Shown here one piece after another: positions 17,273 to 26,691 of a stretch of DNA of 64,000 bases. Position numbers and translations under genes: made by a program. The stretch is from NCBI RefSeq assembly GCF_001547525.1, contig NZ_CM003768.1:3038001-3102000 (forward strand), in the 5' to 3' direction. Source of the stretch: Burkholderia anthina (GTDB taxonomy: Bacteria > Pseudomonadota > Gammaproteobacteria > Burkholderiales > Burkholderiaceae). How positions within the stretch are numbered: the first letter of the stretch is position 1; each line of letters begins with the position of its first letter. The notes below the pieces were generated by a model that did not search any database, was not told where the DNA came from, and saw nothing but the letters and a program-made list of their open reading frames with translations.

Positions 17273-17989
17273 TCAGGCCATCGCGTGCAGGCGCAGATAC
17301 AGCCCGGCTGCCGCGGCGCCGCCGAGCAGCGGGCCGACGACGGGCACCCAGGCATAGCGCCAGTCGCTGTCGCGCTTGCCGGGAATCGGCAGCAGCGCAT
17401 GCATGATGCGCGGCGACAGGTCGCGCGCGGGGCTCATCGCATAGCCGGTCGGGCCGCCGAGCGAGATGCCGATGCCGAGCACCAGCAGGCCGACGGGCAG
17501 CGCGTCGAGTGCGCCGAGGCCGACCTGCGGCGACGCGAGATACAGCACGCCGAGGATCAACACGAACGTGCAGATCGCTTCGGTCAGCACGTTGTGCGTG
17601 GTGCTGCGGATCGCGGGCGCCGTGCAGAACACCGCGAGCTTCAGGTCCGCATCGGCTTCCTTCGCGAAGTGCTGGCGATACGCGAGCCACACGAGCAGCG
17701 CGCCCGCCATCCCGCCGAGCATCTGCGCGAGCACGTAGCCGCCCACTTTCGACCACGCGAACTTGCCCGCGAGCGCGAGGCTGATCGTGACGATCGGGTT
17801 CAGGTGCGCGCCGCTGAACGACGCGGTCACGTAGACCGCGACGAATACCGCCATCGCCCAGCCCATCACGATCACGATCAGGTCCGCGCCTTTGCCCTTG
17901 GTCTTGGCAAGCAGCACGTTCGCGACCGCGCCGTTGCCGAGCAGCACGAGGATCGCCGTGCCGATGAATTCCGCAATATAAGGTGACAT
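17273..17989 (-). CDS. glpF: Glycerol facilitator GlpF, aquaporin family, 238 aa
   Basis: A MIP channel with six transmembrane segments. The first pore motif is intact (SGAHLNPIVT, Asn64-Pro65). In the second, the normal Asn is replaced by Ser: YAMSPARDLSPR (Ser186-Pro-Ala-Arg-Asp190). The Asp after Arg and the presence of an Arg filter support a glycerol channel rather than a strict water pore. The gene follows glpK with an 81-base gap on the same strand, so glycerol uptake and phosphorylation are coupled. It starts at the ATG at 17989. Confidence 0.93.
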   Translation of the reverse strand: MSPYIAEFIGTAILVLLGNGAVANVLLAKTKGKGADLIVIVMGWAMAVFVAVYVTASFSGAHLNPIVTISLALAGKFAWSKVGGYVLAQMLGGMAGALLVWLAYRQHFAKEADADLKLAVFCTAPAIRSTTHNVLTEAICTFVLILGVLYLASPQVGLGALDALPVGLLVLGIGISLGGPTGYAMSPARDLSPRIMHALLPIPGKRDSDWRYAWVPVVGPLLGGAAAAGLYLRLHAMA

Positions 17990-18070
17990 GGTTGTCTCTC
18001 GTATGTCACGGCGGACTCGCGCATCGCGCGGTCCGCCGGTGTTGTTGTATTTCGTCCGGATTGATTCGGG

Positions 18071-19573
18071 TTACCGGGCGTCGTCGGCCCATGCCTTCGC
18101 GGCGCGTACCGCGCGCTGCCAGCCGGCCATGCGCTGCTCGACCTGCTCCTTCGGCATCGACGGGGCGAAGCGGCGATCGAGCTGCCACTGGTCGCGCACT
18201 TCGTCGAGGTTCTTCCAGTAGCCGATCGCGAGGCCCGCGAGGTAGGCCGCGCCGAGCGCGGTCGTCTCGGTGATCTGCGGACGCACCGCGTCGACGCCGA
18301 GCAGGTCGGCCTGGAACTGCATCAGCAGGTCGTTCGCGCTCGCGCCGCCGTCCACGCGCAGCTCGCCGATGCTGATGCCGGAATCGGCTTCCATTGCGGC
18401 CAGCACGTCGAGCGACTGGTACGCGATCGCATCGAGCGCCGCGCGGGCGAGATGGGCAGCGCTCGTGCCGCGCGTGACGCCGAACACGGAGCCGCGCGCC
18501 CGGGCGTTCCAGTGCGGCGCGCCGAGCCCGGCGAACGCGGGCACGAGATACACGCCGTCGGTATGCGGCACGCTGGCGGCGAGCGCCTCGATTTCCGCGG
18601 CCGTCTTGATGAGGCCGACGCCGTCGCGCAGCCACTGCACGACCGCGCCCGCGATGAAGATGCTGCCTTCGAGCGCGTACTGCACGTCGTCGCCGATCTG
18701 CCACGCGATCGTCGTGACGAGGTTGTTCTTCGACTCGATCGGCTTGTCGCCGGTGTTCATCATCAGGAAGCAGCCGGTGCCGTAGGTGTTCTTCACCATG
18801 CCCGACGTCGTGCACATCTGGCCGAACAGCGCCGCATGCTGGTCGCCGGCGATGCCCGCGAGCGGGATCTTCGACGCGAACACGGTGGTCTTCGTGTGGC
18901 CGTAGATCTCCGACGACGCCTTCACTTCCGGCAGCATGCTGCGCGGGATGTCGAGCAGTTCGAGCAGCTCGTTGTCCCACTCGCGCGTATGGATGTTGAA
19001 CAGCATCGTGCGCGACGCGTTGGTCACGTCGGTCACGTGCAGCTCGTGCTTCGTGAAGTTCCACACGAGCCAGCTGTCGACGGTGCCGAACGCGAGCTTG
19101 CCCTGGCGCGCCTTGTCGCGCGCGCCCGGCACGTTGTCGAGGATCCAGCGGATCTTCGTCGCCGAGAAGTACGAGTCGATCGGCAGGCCGGTCTTCGCAC
19201 GCACTTTCGCTTCGAGGCCCTGCTTCTTCAGCGAGTCGCAGAAGTCGGCGGTACGGCGATCCTGCCACACGATCGCGTTGTAGACGGGCTGGCCCGTCTC
19301 GCGATCCCAGACGATCGTCGTTTCGCGCTGGTTCGTGATGCCGATCGCCGCGATCGACGTGCCGTTCAGGCCCGTGCGCGTGACGGCTTCCGCGGCGACG
19401 CCGGCTTGCGTCGACCAGATTTCCTGCGGGTCGTGCTCGACCCAGCCGGGTTGCGGGTAGATCTGTTCGAATTCCTTCTGGGCGATCGATACGATATTGC
19501 CCTGGCGATCGAACAGCATCGCGCGGGAACTCGTGGTGCCCTGGTCAAGCGCGAGGATGTACTGGTCCTGCAT
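18071..19573 (-). CDS. glpK: Glycerol kinase, 500 aa
   Basis: FGGY kinase that phosphorylates glycerol to sn-glycerol 3-phosphate with ATP. The N-terminal phosphate-binding block [17 protein letters not shown] and the glycerol-contacting region [20 protein letters not shown] are present, and the C-terminal FGGY signature region ([21 protein letters not shown]) is intact. An alternative ATG lies 15 bases upstream, but [11 protein letters not shown] matches the usual start and gives the standard length of 500. It lies between glpD and glpF. Confidence 0.97.
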   Translation of the reverse strand: MQDQYILALDQGTTSSRAMLFDRQGNIVSIAQKEFEQIYPQPGWVEHDPQEIWSTQAGVAAEAVTRTGLNGTSIAAIGITNQRETTIVWDRETGQPVYNAIVWQDRRTADFCDSLKKQGLEAKVRAKTGLPIDSYFSATKIRWILDNVPGARDKARQGKLAFGTVDSWLVWNFTKHELHVTDVTNASRTMLFNIHTREWDNELLELLDIPRSMLPEVKASSEIYGHTKTTVFASKIPLAGIAGDQHAALFGQMCTTSGMVKNTYGTGCFLMMNTGDKPIESKNNLVTTIAWQIGDDVQYALEGSIFIAGAVVQWLRDGVGLIKTAAEIEALAASVPHTDGVYLVPAFAGLGAPHWNARARGSVFGVTRGTSAAHLARAALDAIAYQSLDVLAAMEADSGISIGELRVDGGASANDLLMQFQADLLGVDAVRPQITETTALGAAYLAGLAIGYWKNLDEVRDQWQLDRRFAPSMPKEQVEQRMAGWQRAVRAAKAWADDAR

Positions 19574-19683
19574 GTCTCTCATCTCCATCCGTGGATCGGC
19601 TTAGTTGTGATGCGCGCCGCATGGGGCGGCGCGTCGGTGAATCAACGTCGGTCAGGCAACTGCAACTGCAATTTGCGTTCGAG

Positions 19684-21207
19684 TCACGCGTGCGGCGCAT
19701 GCGCGGCGGCGAACCACGCGTCGACCGCGGCGGTCACGGCATCGAGCGTGCCGGGCGCGACGTGCAGGCCGAGCTTCGAGCGGCGCCACAGCACGTCCTG
19801 CGCGCAGGTCGCCCATTCGGCGTCGCGCAGGTAGCGCAGCTCGGCGTCGTGGATGCCCGGCGCGATTTCGGCGCCGAGATCCGCGAGCGACTTCGCGCCT
19901 TCCACCACGCGTTCCGCACGCGTGCCGTACGCACGCGCATAGCGGCGCGCGAGCGCGGCGGGCAGCCACGGGTGACGTTTCGCGAACGCGCCGGCGAACA
20001 CGTCGAACTTCGCGTCCGCGATGTCGCCGCCCGGCAGCGCGACGCCGGCCGTCCAGCGCTTCGCGTCGCGGCCGAGCGCGCGGCACAGCATGTCGCCGGC
20101 TTCTTCCGCGAGCTTGCGGAACGTCGTGATCTTGCCGCCGAACACCGACAGCAGCGGGGCGCCCGCGCCGTCGTCGAGTTCGAGGCGGTAGTCGCGCGTG
20201 ACGGCCGACGCGTTCGCCGCGTTCTCGTCCTCGAGCAGCGGACGCACGCCCGAATAGGTCCAGTGCACGTCGGCCGGCGAGATCTTGCGCTTGAAGTAGC
20301 GGTTGATCGAATCGCACAGATACTGCGTCTCGTCGCGATCGATCGCGACCTTCGCGGGATCGTTCGTGTATTCGACGTCGGTCGTGCCGATCAGCGTGAA
20401 ATCGTGCTCGTACGGAATCGCGAAGATGATCCGCTTGTCCGGGTTCTGGAAGATGTACGCGTGATCGTGATCGAACAGGCGGCGCGTGATGATGTGGCTG
20501 CCCTTCACGAGCCGCACGCTGTGATGCGCGCCGCGGCCGAGCGCGCCGTGCAGCACGTCGCCGACCCACGGGCCGGCCGCGTTCGCGATCGCGCGCGCAT
20601 GCACGACGCGGATCGAGCCGTCGGCGTGCTGCAGCCGCGCTTCCCACTCGTCGCCGCGGCGCTCGGCGGAAACGAGCTTCGTGCGCGTCAGGATCTCGGC
20701 GCCGCGTTCCTTCGCATCCATCGCGTTCAGCACGACGAGGCGCGCGTCGTCGACCCAGCCGTCGGAATACACGAAGCCGCGCTTGATCGAGTCGATCAGC
20801 GGCGCGCCGGCCGCATGGCGGCGCATGTCGATGCCGCGCGAGCCGGGCAGCAGTTCGCGTTTCGCGAGGTGATCGTAGAGGAACAGGCCGATGCGGATCA
20901 GCCAGGCCGGACGCAGGTTCGGCATGTGCGGCATCACGAAGCGCAGCGGCCACATGATGTGCGGCGCCGCGCGCAGCAGCGTCTCGCGCTCCTGCAGCGC
21001 CTTGCGCACCAGCCCGAACTCGTTGTACTCGAGGTAACGCAGGCCGCCGTGAATCAGCTTGGTGCTGGACGACGACGTGTGCGACGCGAGGTCGTCCTGT
21101 TCGCAGAGCATGACCGACAGGCCGCGGCCGGCCGCATCGCGCGCGATCCCCGCGCCGTTGATGCCGCCGCCGACGACGAGCAGATCGTAGCGATTCGGTT
21201 GGGTCAC
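19684..21207 (-). CDS. glpD: Aerobic glycerol-3-phosphate dehydrogenase, 507 aa
   Basis: FAD-dependent membrane-associated enzyme oxidising glycerol 3-phosphate to dihydroxyacetone phosphate and feeding electrons to quinone. The FAD fold is DLLVVGGGINGAGIARDAAG near the N-terminus, followed by the family block STKLIHGGLRYLE. Length is normal. The start is GTG at 21207, with AGGA seven bases upstream. An AT-rich promoter/operator region with GlpR-like dyads lies immediately upstream. Next gene downstream is glpK, about 110 bases away. Confidence 0.97.
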   Translation of the reverse strand: MTQPNRYDLLVVGGGINGAGIARDAAGRGLSVMLCEQDDLASHTSSSSTKLIHGGLRYLEYNEFGLVRKALQERETLLRAAPHIMWPLRFVMPHMPNLRPAWLIRIGLFLYDHLAKRELLPGSRGIDMRRHAAGAPLIDSIKRGFVYSDGWVDDARLVVLNAMDAKERGAEILTRTKLVSAERRGDEWEARLQHADGSIRVVHARAIANAAGPWVGDVLHGALGRGAHHSVRLVKGSHIITRRLFDHDHAYIFQNPDKRIIFAIPYEHDFTLIGTTDVEYTNDPAKVAIDRDETQYLCDSINRYFKRKISPADVHWTYSGVRPLLEDENAANASAVTRDYRLELDDGAGAPLLSVFGGKITTFRKLAEEAGDMLCRALGRDAKRWTAGVALPGGDIADAKFDVFAGAFAKRHPWLPAALARRYARAYGTRAERVVEGAKSLADLGAEIAPGIHDAELRYLRDAEWATCAQDVLWRRSKLGLHVAPGTLDAVTAAVDAWFAAAHAPHA

Positions 21208-21237
21208 CTGCTGTCCTTATCGTCTGTTGAAATGGGG

Positions 21238-21266
21238 CGAACATGAAATGTTCGAATTCGAAATTT
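21238..21266. promoter_or_regulatory. Probable GlpR operator in the glpD promoter region
   Basis: CGAACATGAAATGTTCG (21238-21254) is a perfect dyad, and TTCGAATTCGAA (21251-21262) is a perfect 12-base palindrome. AATGTTCGAATTCGAAATTT resembles the enterobacterial GlpR operator (ATGTTCG then CGAACAT). The region to about 21300 is markedly AT-rich. glpR is encoded nearby. Binding is inferred from resemblance. Confidence 0.55.
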
Positions 21267-21369
21267 AACGAACGAAATCGAAAAAGTAAAGTTCGAAAAA
21301 GCGGGGCCAGTAGCGTGCGACACGATCCCGGACGATACTGACGGAATCGACCGTTTCGCGAGGTGAATC

Positions 21370-21738
21370 ATGCGTATTGGGATGTGGGCCGGCGTGTGCG
21401 CCGTCCTTCTGGCGGGATGCGGCGCGGGGACGCCGCCGCTCGCGGGCAACTGGCGGGCGCCGTCGTTCGTCGACCTGCAGACGTCGTGCGGCGGCGCGGC
21501 GCGCGACTGGGGCGCGGACGCGCAGCCGGTGTACTCGACGCTGTACGACGCGTACGTCGCGAAACGGTATCGCGGGCTGACCGAAGCGAACTATTGTGCG
21601 TTCGTAAACGAACTTTCGACCCACTATGCGGCGCCCGACGCGGCGGCACGCGCCGGCTGGATCGCGTATTTCAACGGCGCACGCGCGCAGGCCATCAGCT
21701 GGCGGGCGGCGGTCGATCCGACGCTGCGCGGCGGCTGA
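21370..21738 (+). CDS. Putative lipoprotein, 122 aa
   Basis: A signal peptide (MRIGMWAGVCAVLLAGC) ends in the lipobox LLAGC, so Cys17 should be lipidated. The mature part contains two further cysteines (TSCGG, NYCAF), aromatic residues and no recognised catalytic motif. It is transcribed divergently from glpD across the AT-rich operator region, so it may be regulated with the glycerol genes, but no functional link is known to me. The ATG at 21370 has GAGG upstream. Confidence 0.75.
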   Translation: MRIGMWAGVCAVLLAGCGAGTPPLAGNWRAPSFVDLQTSCGGAARDWGADAQPVYSTLYDAYVAKRYRGLTEANYCAFVNELSTHYAAPDAAARAGWIAYFNGARAQAISWRAAVDPTLRGG

Positions 21739-21828
21739 AACCGACGGCGGCGACGGGCAGGCGGGAGGCAGAACGACCGCGCGGCCGGAATCCGGCCGCG
21801 CGATCAGGTCAGGTCGGGAACAGCGGGC

Positions 21829-22026
21829 TTACGAATAGCGGTACTTGATGGATCGCAGCGCGGCGTCGCCGGTCTCGGTCACGCAGTATTTGCGCCCCGA
21901 GCCGAGCCCTTCCAGGCGGACGAGTTGTTGTTCGAGCAGGATGTCCAGTTCATCCCGATCCATGTCGCGCTGATCAGGCGCGTCCTTTACAAGCAAGAGC
22001 GTGGCGAATTCATGCGGACTCAGCAT
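21829..22026 (-). CDS. Small protein, probable winged-helix fold, 65 aa
   Basis: A small protein with the run LSPHEFATLLLVKDAPDQ, LDILLEQQLVRLEGLGSG and YCVTETGDAALR. This order, helix-helix-helix followed by a strand reading RKYCVTETGD, is typical of small winged-helix proteins (compare the ETG signature in PadR/MarR-like C-termini). GAGAG four bases before the ATG at 22026 favours this start over 22038. It lies convergent to the lipoprotein gene. No function is assigned. Confidence 0.65.
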   Translation of the reverse strand: MLSPHEFATLLLVKDAPDQRDMDRDELDILLEQQLVRLEGLGSGRKYCVTETGDAALRSIKYRYS

Positions 22027-22327
22027 CGTTCTCTCCATGGCAATCGGACTGCCCGCGCGGCCGGCGTATACGCCGCCGCGCGATACCCCGCGAGGGTATG
22101 GCTTGGGGGGAAAAGCTGCATTCGCCGGCCTGCGATTCGCACCGCCCTGGCACAGGCGGATCGGCGAACGGGCCGGGGAACTGGAGTCTAGTCGAGCGCG
22201 CGGGCAACGACAAATCGTGCCCCGTTAATTTTCCGTTTGACAGAAGCGCATGCCACAAGCGGTTCGCGCGCGGCGCCAACTTCTTGATTTCACTTGAAGT
22301 TTCAGGTGCGGTGCAGCATCGCGACCG
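22027..22327. other. Intergenic region between small gene and glpR
   Basis: About 300 bases. The part near 22200-22300 is less GC-rich (TTAATTTTCCGTTTGACAG, then TTGATTTCACTTGAAGTTTC). TTGACA-like bases suggest a promoter for the small minus-strand gene, but I could not define one. No gene was found. Confidence 0.4.
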
Positions 22328-23107
22328 TCATTCCGCGACGTACACCTGGGTGCCGGCGGCGGCGACCGTGTCGGCCATGTCGGGCGGCAGCGGCTTGTCG
22401 GTGAAGAGCGCGTGCACCTGGCTCAGGTGGCCCTGGCGCACCAGTGCCGGGCGGCCGACCTTCGAATGGTCGGTCACGAGGTAGACCGTGCGCGCATGCT
22501 GCATGATCGCCTCGGCGACGCGCACCTCGCGCGTGTCGAAATCGCGCAGCGTGCCGTCGGCCTCGATCGCCGACGTGCCGATGATCGCGTAGTCGACCTT
22601 GAACTGGCGGATGAAGTCGATCGCGAGCTCGCCGACGATGCCCTTGTCCCACGGCCGCACGATGCCGCCCGTGATCAGCACCTCGCAGTCGGGGTAGCCG
22701 CTCATCATCGACGCGACGTTCAGGTTGTTGGTGATCACGTGCAGCCCGTGATGGCGGTTCAGCGCGCGCGCGACTTCCTCGGTCGTCGTGCCGAGGTTGA
22801 TGAACAGCGACGCCTGGTCGGGGATGTGCGACGCCGCGAGCGCCGCGATGCGCCGCTTCTCGTCGTGGAACATCCGCTGGCGCGCCGTGTACGACACGTT
22901 CTCCGAGCTGGTCGGCAGGCTCGCGCCGCCGTGGTAGCGGCGCAGCAGGTTCAGGTCGGCGAGCCAGTTCACGTCGCGGCGGATCGTCTGCGGCGTCACC
23001 GCGAAGTGCGCGGCGAGATCGTCGACGGTCACGAAGCCGTCGCGCTGCACCCATTCGAGCAATTCCTGCTGGCGCGCGTTGAGGGTGAGGCGAGGATCTC
23101 GGGTCAT
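22328..23107 (-). CDS. glpR: DeoR-family repressor GlpR, 259 aa
   Basis: An N-terminal DeoR helix-turn-helix (RQQELLEWVQRDGFVTVDDL and TPQTIRRDVNWLADLNLLRR, residues 11-52) is followed by a DeoR sensor domain (LFINLGTTTEEVARAL, VITGGIVRPWDKGIVGE-like block). Enterobacterial GlpR binds glycerol 3-phosphate and represses the glp genes; the gene neighbourhood (glpF, glpK, glpD) supports the same role here. The ATG at 23107 is the first Met aligned with the family start. Confidence 0.92.
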   Translation of the reverse strand: MTRDPRLTLNARQQELLEWVQRDGFVTVDDLAAHFAVTPQTIRRDVNWLADLNLLRRYHGGASLPTSSENVSYTARQRMFHDEKRRIAALAASHIPDQASLFINLGTTTEEVARALNRHHGLHVITNNLNVASMMSGYPDCEVLITGGIVRPWDKGIVGELAIDFIRQFKVDYAIIGTSAIEADGTLRDFDTREVRVAEAIMQHARTVYLVTDHSKVGRPALVRQGHLSQVHALFTDKPLPPDMADTVAAAGTQVYVAE

Positions 23108-23320
23108 GGCTCGATGGTCGTGTCGTGAGACGGAGCGGGTATTGTAAGGGCGGCAACGGCGTTCGGCCGGCCTGTCGGCCGTCGGTGCGCATGATTCATG
23201 CGGAAATTGCATGGATTCATGTGACAAATGAATTTGCGCGATCGTGCCGATCGCGCTGCAATGGCGGATGGCCCGCGCGTGCGGGCGCGCGTTCATCCCG
23301 TTTTCGACAAGGTGGCATCG

Positions 23321-24961
23321 ATGACTGACTTCAACTGGCACAACCCGTATCCGACAACCCGCATCCCGGTGTTCGCGCGCAACGTCGTGTCGACGTCGCA
23401 CCCGCTGGCCGCGCAGGCCGGGTTGCGGATGCTGTGGAAGGGCGGCAACGCGGTGGACGCGGCGTTGGCCGCGGCCGCCGCGATCACCGTCGTCGAGCCG
23501 GTGTCGTGCGGGCTCGGCGGCGATGCGTTCGCGCTCGTGTGGGACGGCGAGCGACTGTCGGGACTCAATGCATCGGGCGTCGCGCCGGCCGCATGGAACG
23601 TCGACTACTTCCGCCAGCGCCACGGCGAGGACGCGCGCGGCATCGCGAACAAGCCGACGCGCGGCTGGGACACCGTCACCGTGCCGGGCGTGATCGCGGG
23701 GTGGGAAGCGCTGCACGCGAAGTTCGGTTCGCTGCCGTTCGCGGACCTGCTCGAGCCGGCGATCGAGATCGCGGAGCGCGGCTATTCGGTGCCGCCGATC
23801 GTCGCGCACAAGTGGGCGGCGGCCGTCCCCGAACTGCGGGGCCTGCCGGGTTTCGCGGACACCTTCATGCCGCGCGGCCGCGCGCCGCTCGTCGGCGAAC
23901 GCGTCTGCCTGCCCGGTCATGCGCAGACGCTGCGCACGCTCGCGACGGAAGGCGCCCGGGCGTTCTACGAAGGCGCGCTCGCCGAGCGTCTCGCCGCGTT
24001 CGCGCGCGAGGGCGGCGGGGCGCTGACCGAAGCCGACCTGCGCGCGTACCGGCCGGAATGGGTCGAGCCGATCGGCAAGCGCTTCGGCCGCCACACGATT
24101 CACGAGATTCCGCCGAACGGGCAGGGCATCGCCGCGCTGATCGCGCTCGGCATCGCCGAGCACGCGGGCGTGACCGAATGGCCGGTCGACTCGGTCGATT
24201 CGCAGCATCTGCAGATCGAGGCGATGAAGCTCGCGTTCGCCGATGTCTATCGCTACGTCGCCGATCCGCGCGCGATGGACGTCACGCCCGAACAGATGCT
24301 CGACGACGCCTATCTCGCCGAACGCGCGAAGCTGATCGATCGCGCGCGCGCGACGCACTTCGCCGCCGGCCGCCCGCATTCGGGCGGCACGATCTACCTG
24401 TCGGCGGCCGACGAGCGCGGGATGATGGTGAGCTTCATCCAGTCGAACTACATGGGCTTCGGTTCGGGGCTCGTCGTGCCCGGTACGGGCATTGCGCTGC
24501 AGAACCGCGGGCACGGCTTCTCGATGGACCCGGCTTCGCCGAACGTCGTCGCGGGCGGCAAGCGGCCGTTCCACACGATCATCCCGGCGTTCGTCACCGA
24601 GCAGGCCAACGGCCGCACCGAGGCCGTGATGAGCTTCGGCGTGATGGGCGGCGACATGCAGCCGCAAGGCCATCTGCAGACCGTCGTGCGGATGCTCGGC
24701 TACGGCCAGCAGCCGCAGGCCGCGTGTTGCGCGCCGCGCTGGAAGGTCAACCGCGACTTCACGCTCGACGTCGAGGCGACGATGAACCGCGCGACCGTCG
24801 ACGGGCTGGCCGCCCGCGGCCATACGATCAAGTCGATCGACGATCCGTACATGGATTTCGGTTCGGGGCAGTTCGTCTGGCGCCTCGATCCCGACGATCC
24901 GGAGCGCGGCTACGTGGCCGCGAGCGACAGCCGGCGCGACGGGCTGGCGGCCGGTTTCTGA
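23321..24961 (+). CDS. ggt: Gamma-glutamyltransferase family protein, 546 aa
   Basis: An N-terminal-nucleophile hydrolase. The self-processing site is HSGGT, with Thr357 as the likely nucleophile after cleavage into large and small subunits. Other family blocks are present: GGNAVDAALAAA, GLGGDAF, PPNGQG and SPNVVAGGKRP. No signal peptide is visible, which suggests a cytoplasmic enzyme, unlike secreted E. coli Ggt; a role as glutathione hydrolase, cephalosporin-acylase-like or oxamate-type amidohydrolase is possible. It starts at ATG 23321. A strong terminator follows. Confidence 0.88.
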   Translation: MTDFNWHNPYPTTRIPVFARNVVSTSHPLAAQAGLRMLWKGGNAVDAALAAAAAITVVEPVSCGLGGDAFALVWDGERLSGLNASGVAPAAWNVDYFRQRHGEDARGIANKPTRGWDTVTVPGVIAGWEALHAKFGSLPFADLLEPAIEIAERGYSVPPIVAHKWAAAVPELRGLPGFADTFMPRGRAPLVGERVCLPGHAQTLRTLATEGARAFYEGALAERLAAFAREGGGALTEADLRAYRPEWVEPIGKRFGRHTIHEIPPNGQGIAALIALGIAEHAGVTEWPVDSVDSQHLQIEAMKLAFADVYRYVADPRAMDVTPEQMLDDAYLAERAKLIDRARATHFAAGRPHSGGTIYLSAADERGMMVSFIQSNYMGFGSGLVVPGTGIALQNRGHGFSMDPASPNVVAGGKRPFHTIIPAFVTEQANGRTEAVMSFGVMGGDMQPQGHLQTVVRMLGYGQQPQAACCAPRWKVNRDFTLDVEATMNRATVDGLAARGHTIKSIDDPYMDFGSGQFVWRLDPDDPERGYVAASDSRRDGLAAGF

Positions 24962-24999
24962 CGGATCGCTTCCAGCTTTCCTTGCAGTTTCCCGGCATC

Positions 25000-25030
25000 A
25001 CGGGCGGCCCGGCGGCCGCCCGTTTCGTTT
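25000..25030 (+). terminator. Rho-independent terminator after ggt
   Basis: ACGGGCGGC (25000-25008) pairs with GCCGCCCGT (25015-25023) around a 6-base loop, followed by TTCGTTT. It lies 40 bases downstream of the gamma-glutamyltransferase stop. Confidence 0.75.
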
Positions 25031-25286
25031 GGCGCGGCGCATGCCATCGAACGCGCGCAAGCGGTTTGAAGGTCTCATCTAACGAACGGCAACGGACGCC
25101 GTGGAACTGCGCTTGTCGGGTATGGTCAGTGCTTTGGAGCACGAACATGAAAGTCCGGCTAAGATGCCAGAATGGTTCGGCCGGACCGACTCACTATAAA
25201 CGCAAGTAAAACGCCGCCGCGGATCGGCTGGCGCCTGTGCCCCAGGCATGGGCCGGCCTCCGCGCGACGACTGGGAGCGCACCACC
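25031..25286. other. Intergenic region before the ferritin-like gene
   Basis: After the terminator the remaining 256 bases contain TATAAACGCAAGTAAAAC near 25195, an AT-rich patch that could hold a promoter for the gene at 25287. No gene or repeat was found. Confidence 0.35.
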
Positions 25287-26114
25287 ATGGACACCAAAAC
25301 GACGCATGTGATGCCGTGGCGTATCGAGGACATCGACCTGAACCGGATCGATCGTCAGCGTGCCGCCGCGAACGAGGATTTGCTGCTGCTGCTGTGCGCG
25401 TCGTCGTTCATCGAAAGCGGCTCGGATCTCTATACGAGCAATCTGAGCGAATTCTTCAATGACGATCCGGAAGTCTCCGCATGGCTCAACAATGCATGGG
25501 AGCCCGAAGAATTGCAGCACGGCCGCGCGCTGAAGGCGTATATCGCGCACGTGTGGCCCGAGTTCGACTGGGATACGGCGTTCGCGAATTTCTTCGCCGA
25601 GTATTCGAAGACCTGCTCGGTCGAGGCGTTCGAAAAAACCCGCGCGCTCGAAATGGTCGCGCGCTGCGTCGTCGAGACGGGCACGGCCACGCTCTATCGC
25701 GCGATCAACGAATGCTCGGACGAGCCGGTGCTGAAGGAAATCACCGACAACATCCGCACGGACGAAGTGCGTCACTACAAGCACTTCTTCAAGTTCTTCA
25801 AGAAGTACAACCAGGTCGAAGGCAACGGCCGGCTCGCGGTGCTCGGGGCGCTGGCGCGCCGCGTGATGGAAATCAAGAACGAGGATTCCGAGATCGCGCT
25901 GCGCCACGTGTTCGCGATCCGCTATCCGGACCGCGTCGGCGACAGCCAATACAACCGCGAGCGCGCCGCACGCATCAATTCGCTCGTCCGGCGCAACCTG
26001 TCGGCCGACATGTGCGTGAAGATGCTGCTCAAGCCGCTCGACCTGCCCGCGAAGATCCAGCCGGGCGTCCACTATCCGCTCACGAAGATCACGCGGCACG
26101 TTTTCCTGCGCTGA
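25287..26114 (+). CDS. Ferritin-like diiron protein, 275 aa
   Basis: A predominantly helical protein with the ligand pattern of a diiron four-helix bundle: FIES (Glu), EELQH (Glu and His), VVETG (Glu) and DEVRH (Glu and His), roughly residues 39, 73-77, 129 and 155-159. The arrangement recalls acyl-ACP-desaturase- and rubrerythrin-like oxidases. No signal peptide is visible, so it should be cytoplasmic. GGGAG upstream supports the ATG at 25287. Electron donor and substrate are unknown, and the neighbours are not informative. Confidence 0.75.
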   Translation: MDTKTTHVMPWRIEDIDLNRIDRQRAAANEDLLLLLCASSFIESGSDLYTSNLSEFFNDDPEVSAWLNNAWEPEELQHGRALKAYIAHVWPEFDWDTAFANFFAEYSKTCSVEAFEKTRALEMVARCVVETGTATLYRAINECSDEPVLKEITDNIRTDEVRHYKHFFKFFKKYNQVEGNGRLAVLGALARRVMEIKNEDSEIALRHVFAIRYPDRVGDSQYNRERAARINSLVRRNLSADMCVKMLLKPLDLPAKIQPGVHYPLTKITRHVFLR

Positions 26115-26184
26115 TCGCCGCGGCACGGCCCGTCGCGCGTATGCTGGTGCATTCTCATCCGATTCGCGCCCGGGCCACGCCATC

Positions 26185-26691
26185 ATGACCGATACCCATC
26201 GCCACGCGCTCGAACAATGGACGTTCGACGCGTGGCCGCCCGCCGTCGTGTCGCTGTTCGACGGCACCGCGCTCGAGCGTCATGCCGACCTCGCCGCGTC
26301 GCTGATCGTCGCGACCGACGACGGCCAGTTGCGCACGACGCTGCTCGGCGTCGGCGAGATCTACGCACACGATGCACGCACGCTGCTGATCGCGCTCTGG
26401 CCGCAGTCGCGGGCGGCGCGCGCGATCGCGCAGCGGCGCACGGCCGCGTTGACGCTCGTCGCGGACGGCGCGTTCTTTCAGGCGCAACTGGAGATGGCGC
26501 CGCTCGAAGGAGACTTCGGCGGCCTGGCCGGATTCGCCGCGACGATCGCGCACGGCGATGCGCAGCGGGTCGGCTATGCGCGTCTCGCGACAGGCGTCAC
26601 GTTCACGCTGGAAGGGGAGCGCGCCGCGGTGCTCGCACGCTGGCGACGCCAGATCGAGCACCTGCGGCGCGCGGCCGCGCGGCTTCAGTGA
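26185..26691 (+). CDS. Pyridoxamine-phosphate-oxidase-like flavin split-barrel protein, 168 aa
   Basis: The order [44 protein letters not shown] and [18 protein letters not shown] matches the split-barrel flavin-binding fold: a strand for the ligand, an SR-A type loop for the cofactor phosphate, and a later aromatic strand. These proteins bind FMN, F420 or haem. The product is probably cytoplasmic. Its 3' end overlaps the convergent rhlE 3' end by seven bases. Specific activity is unknown. Confidence 0.6.
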   Translation: MTDTHRHALEQWTFDAWPPAVVSLFDGTALERHADLAASLIVATDDGQLRTTLLGVGEIYAHDARTLLIALWPQSRAARAIAQRRTAALTLVADGAFFQAQLEMAPLEGDFGGLAGFAATIAHGDAQRVGYARLATGVTFTLEGERAAVLARWRRQIEHLRRAAARLQ

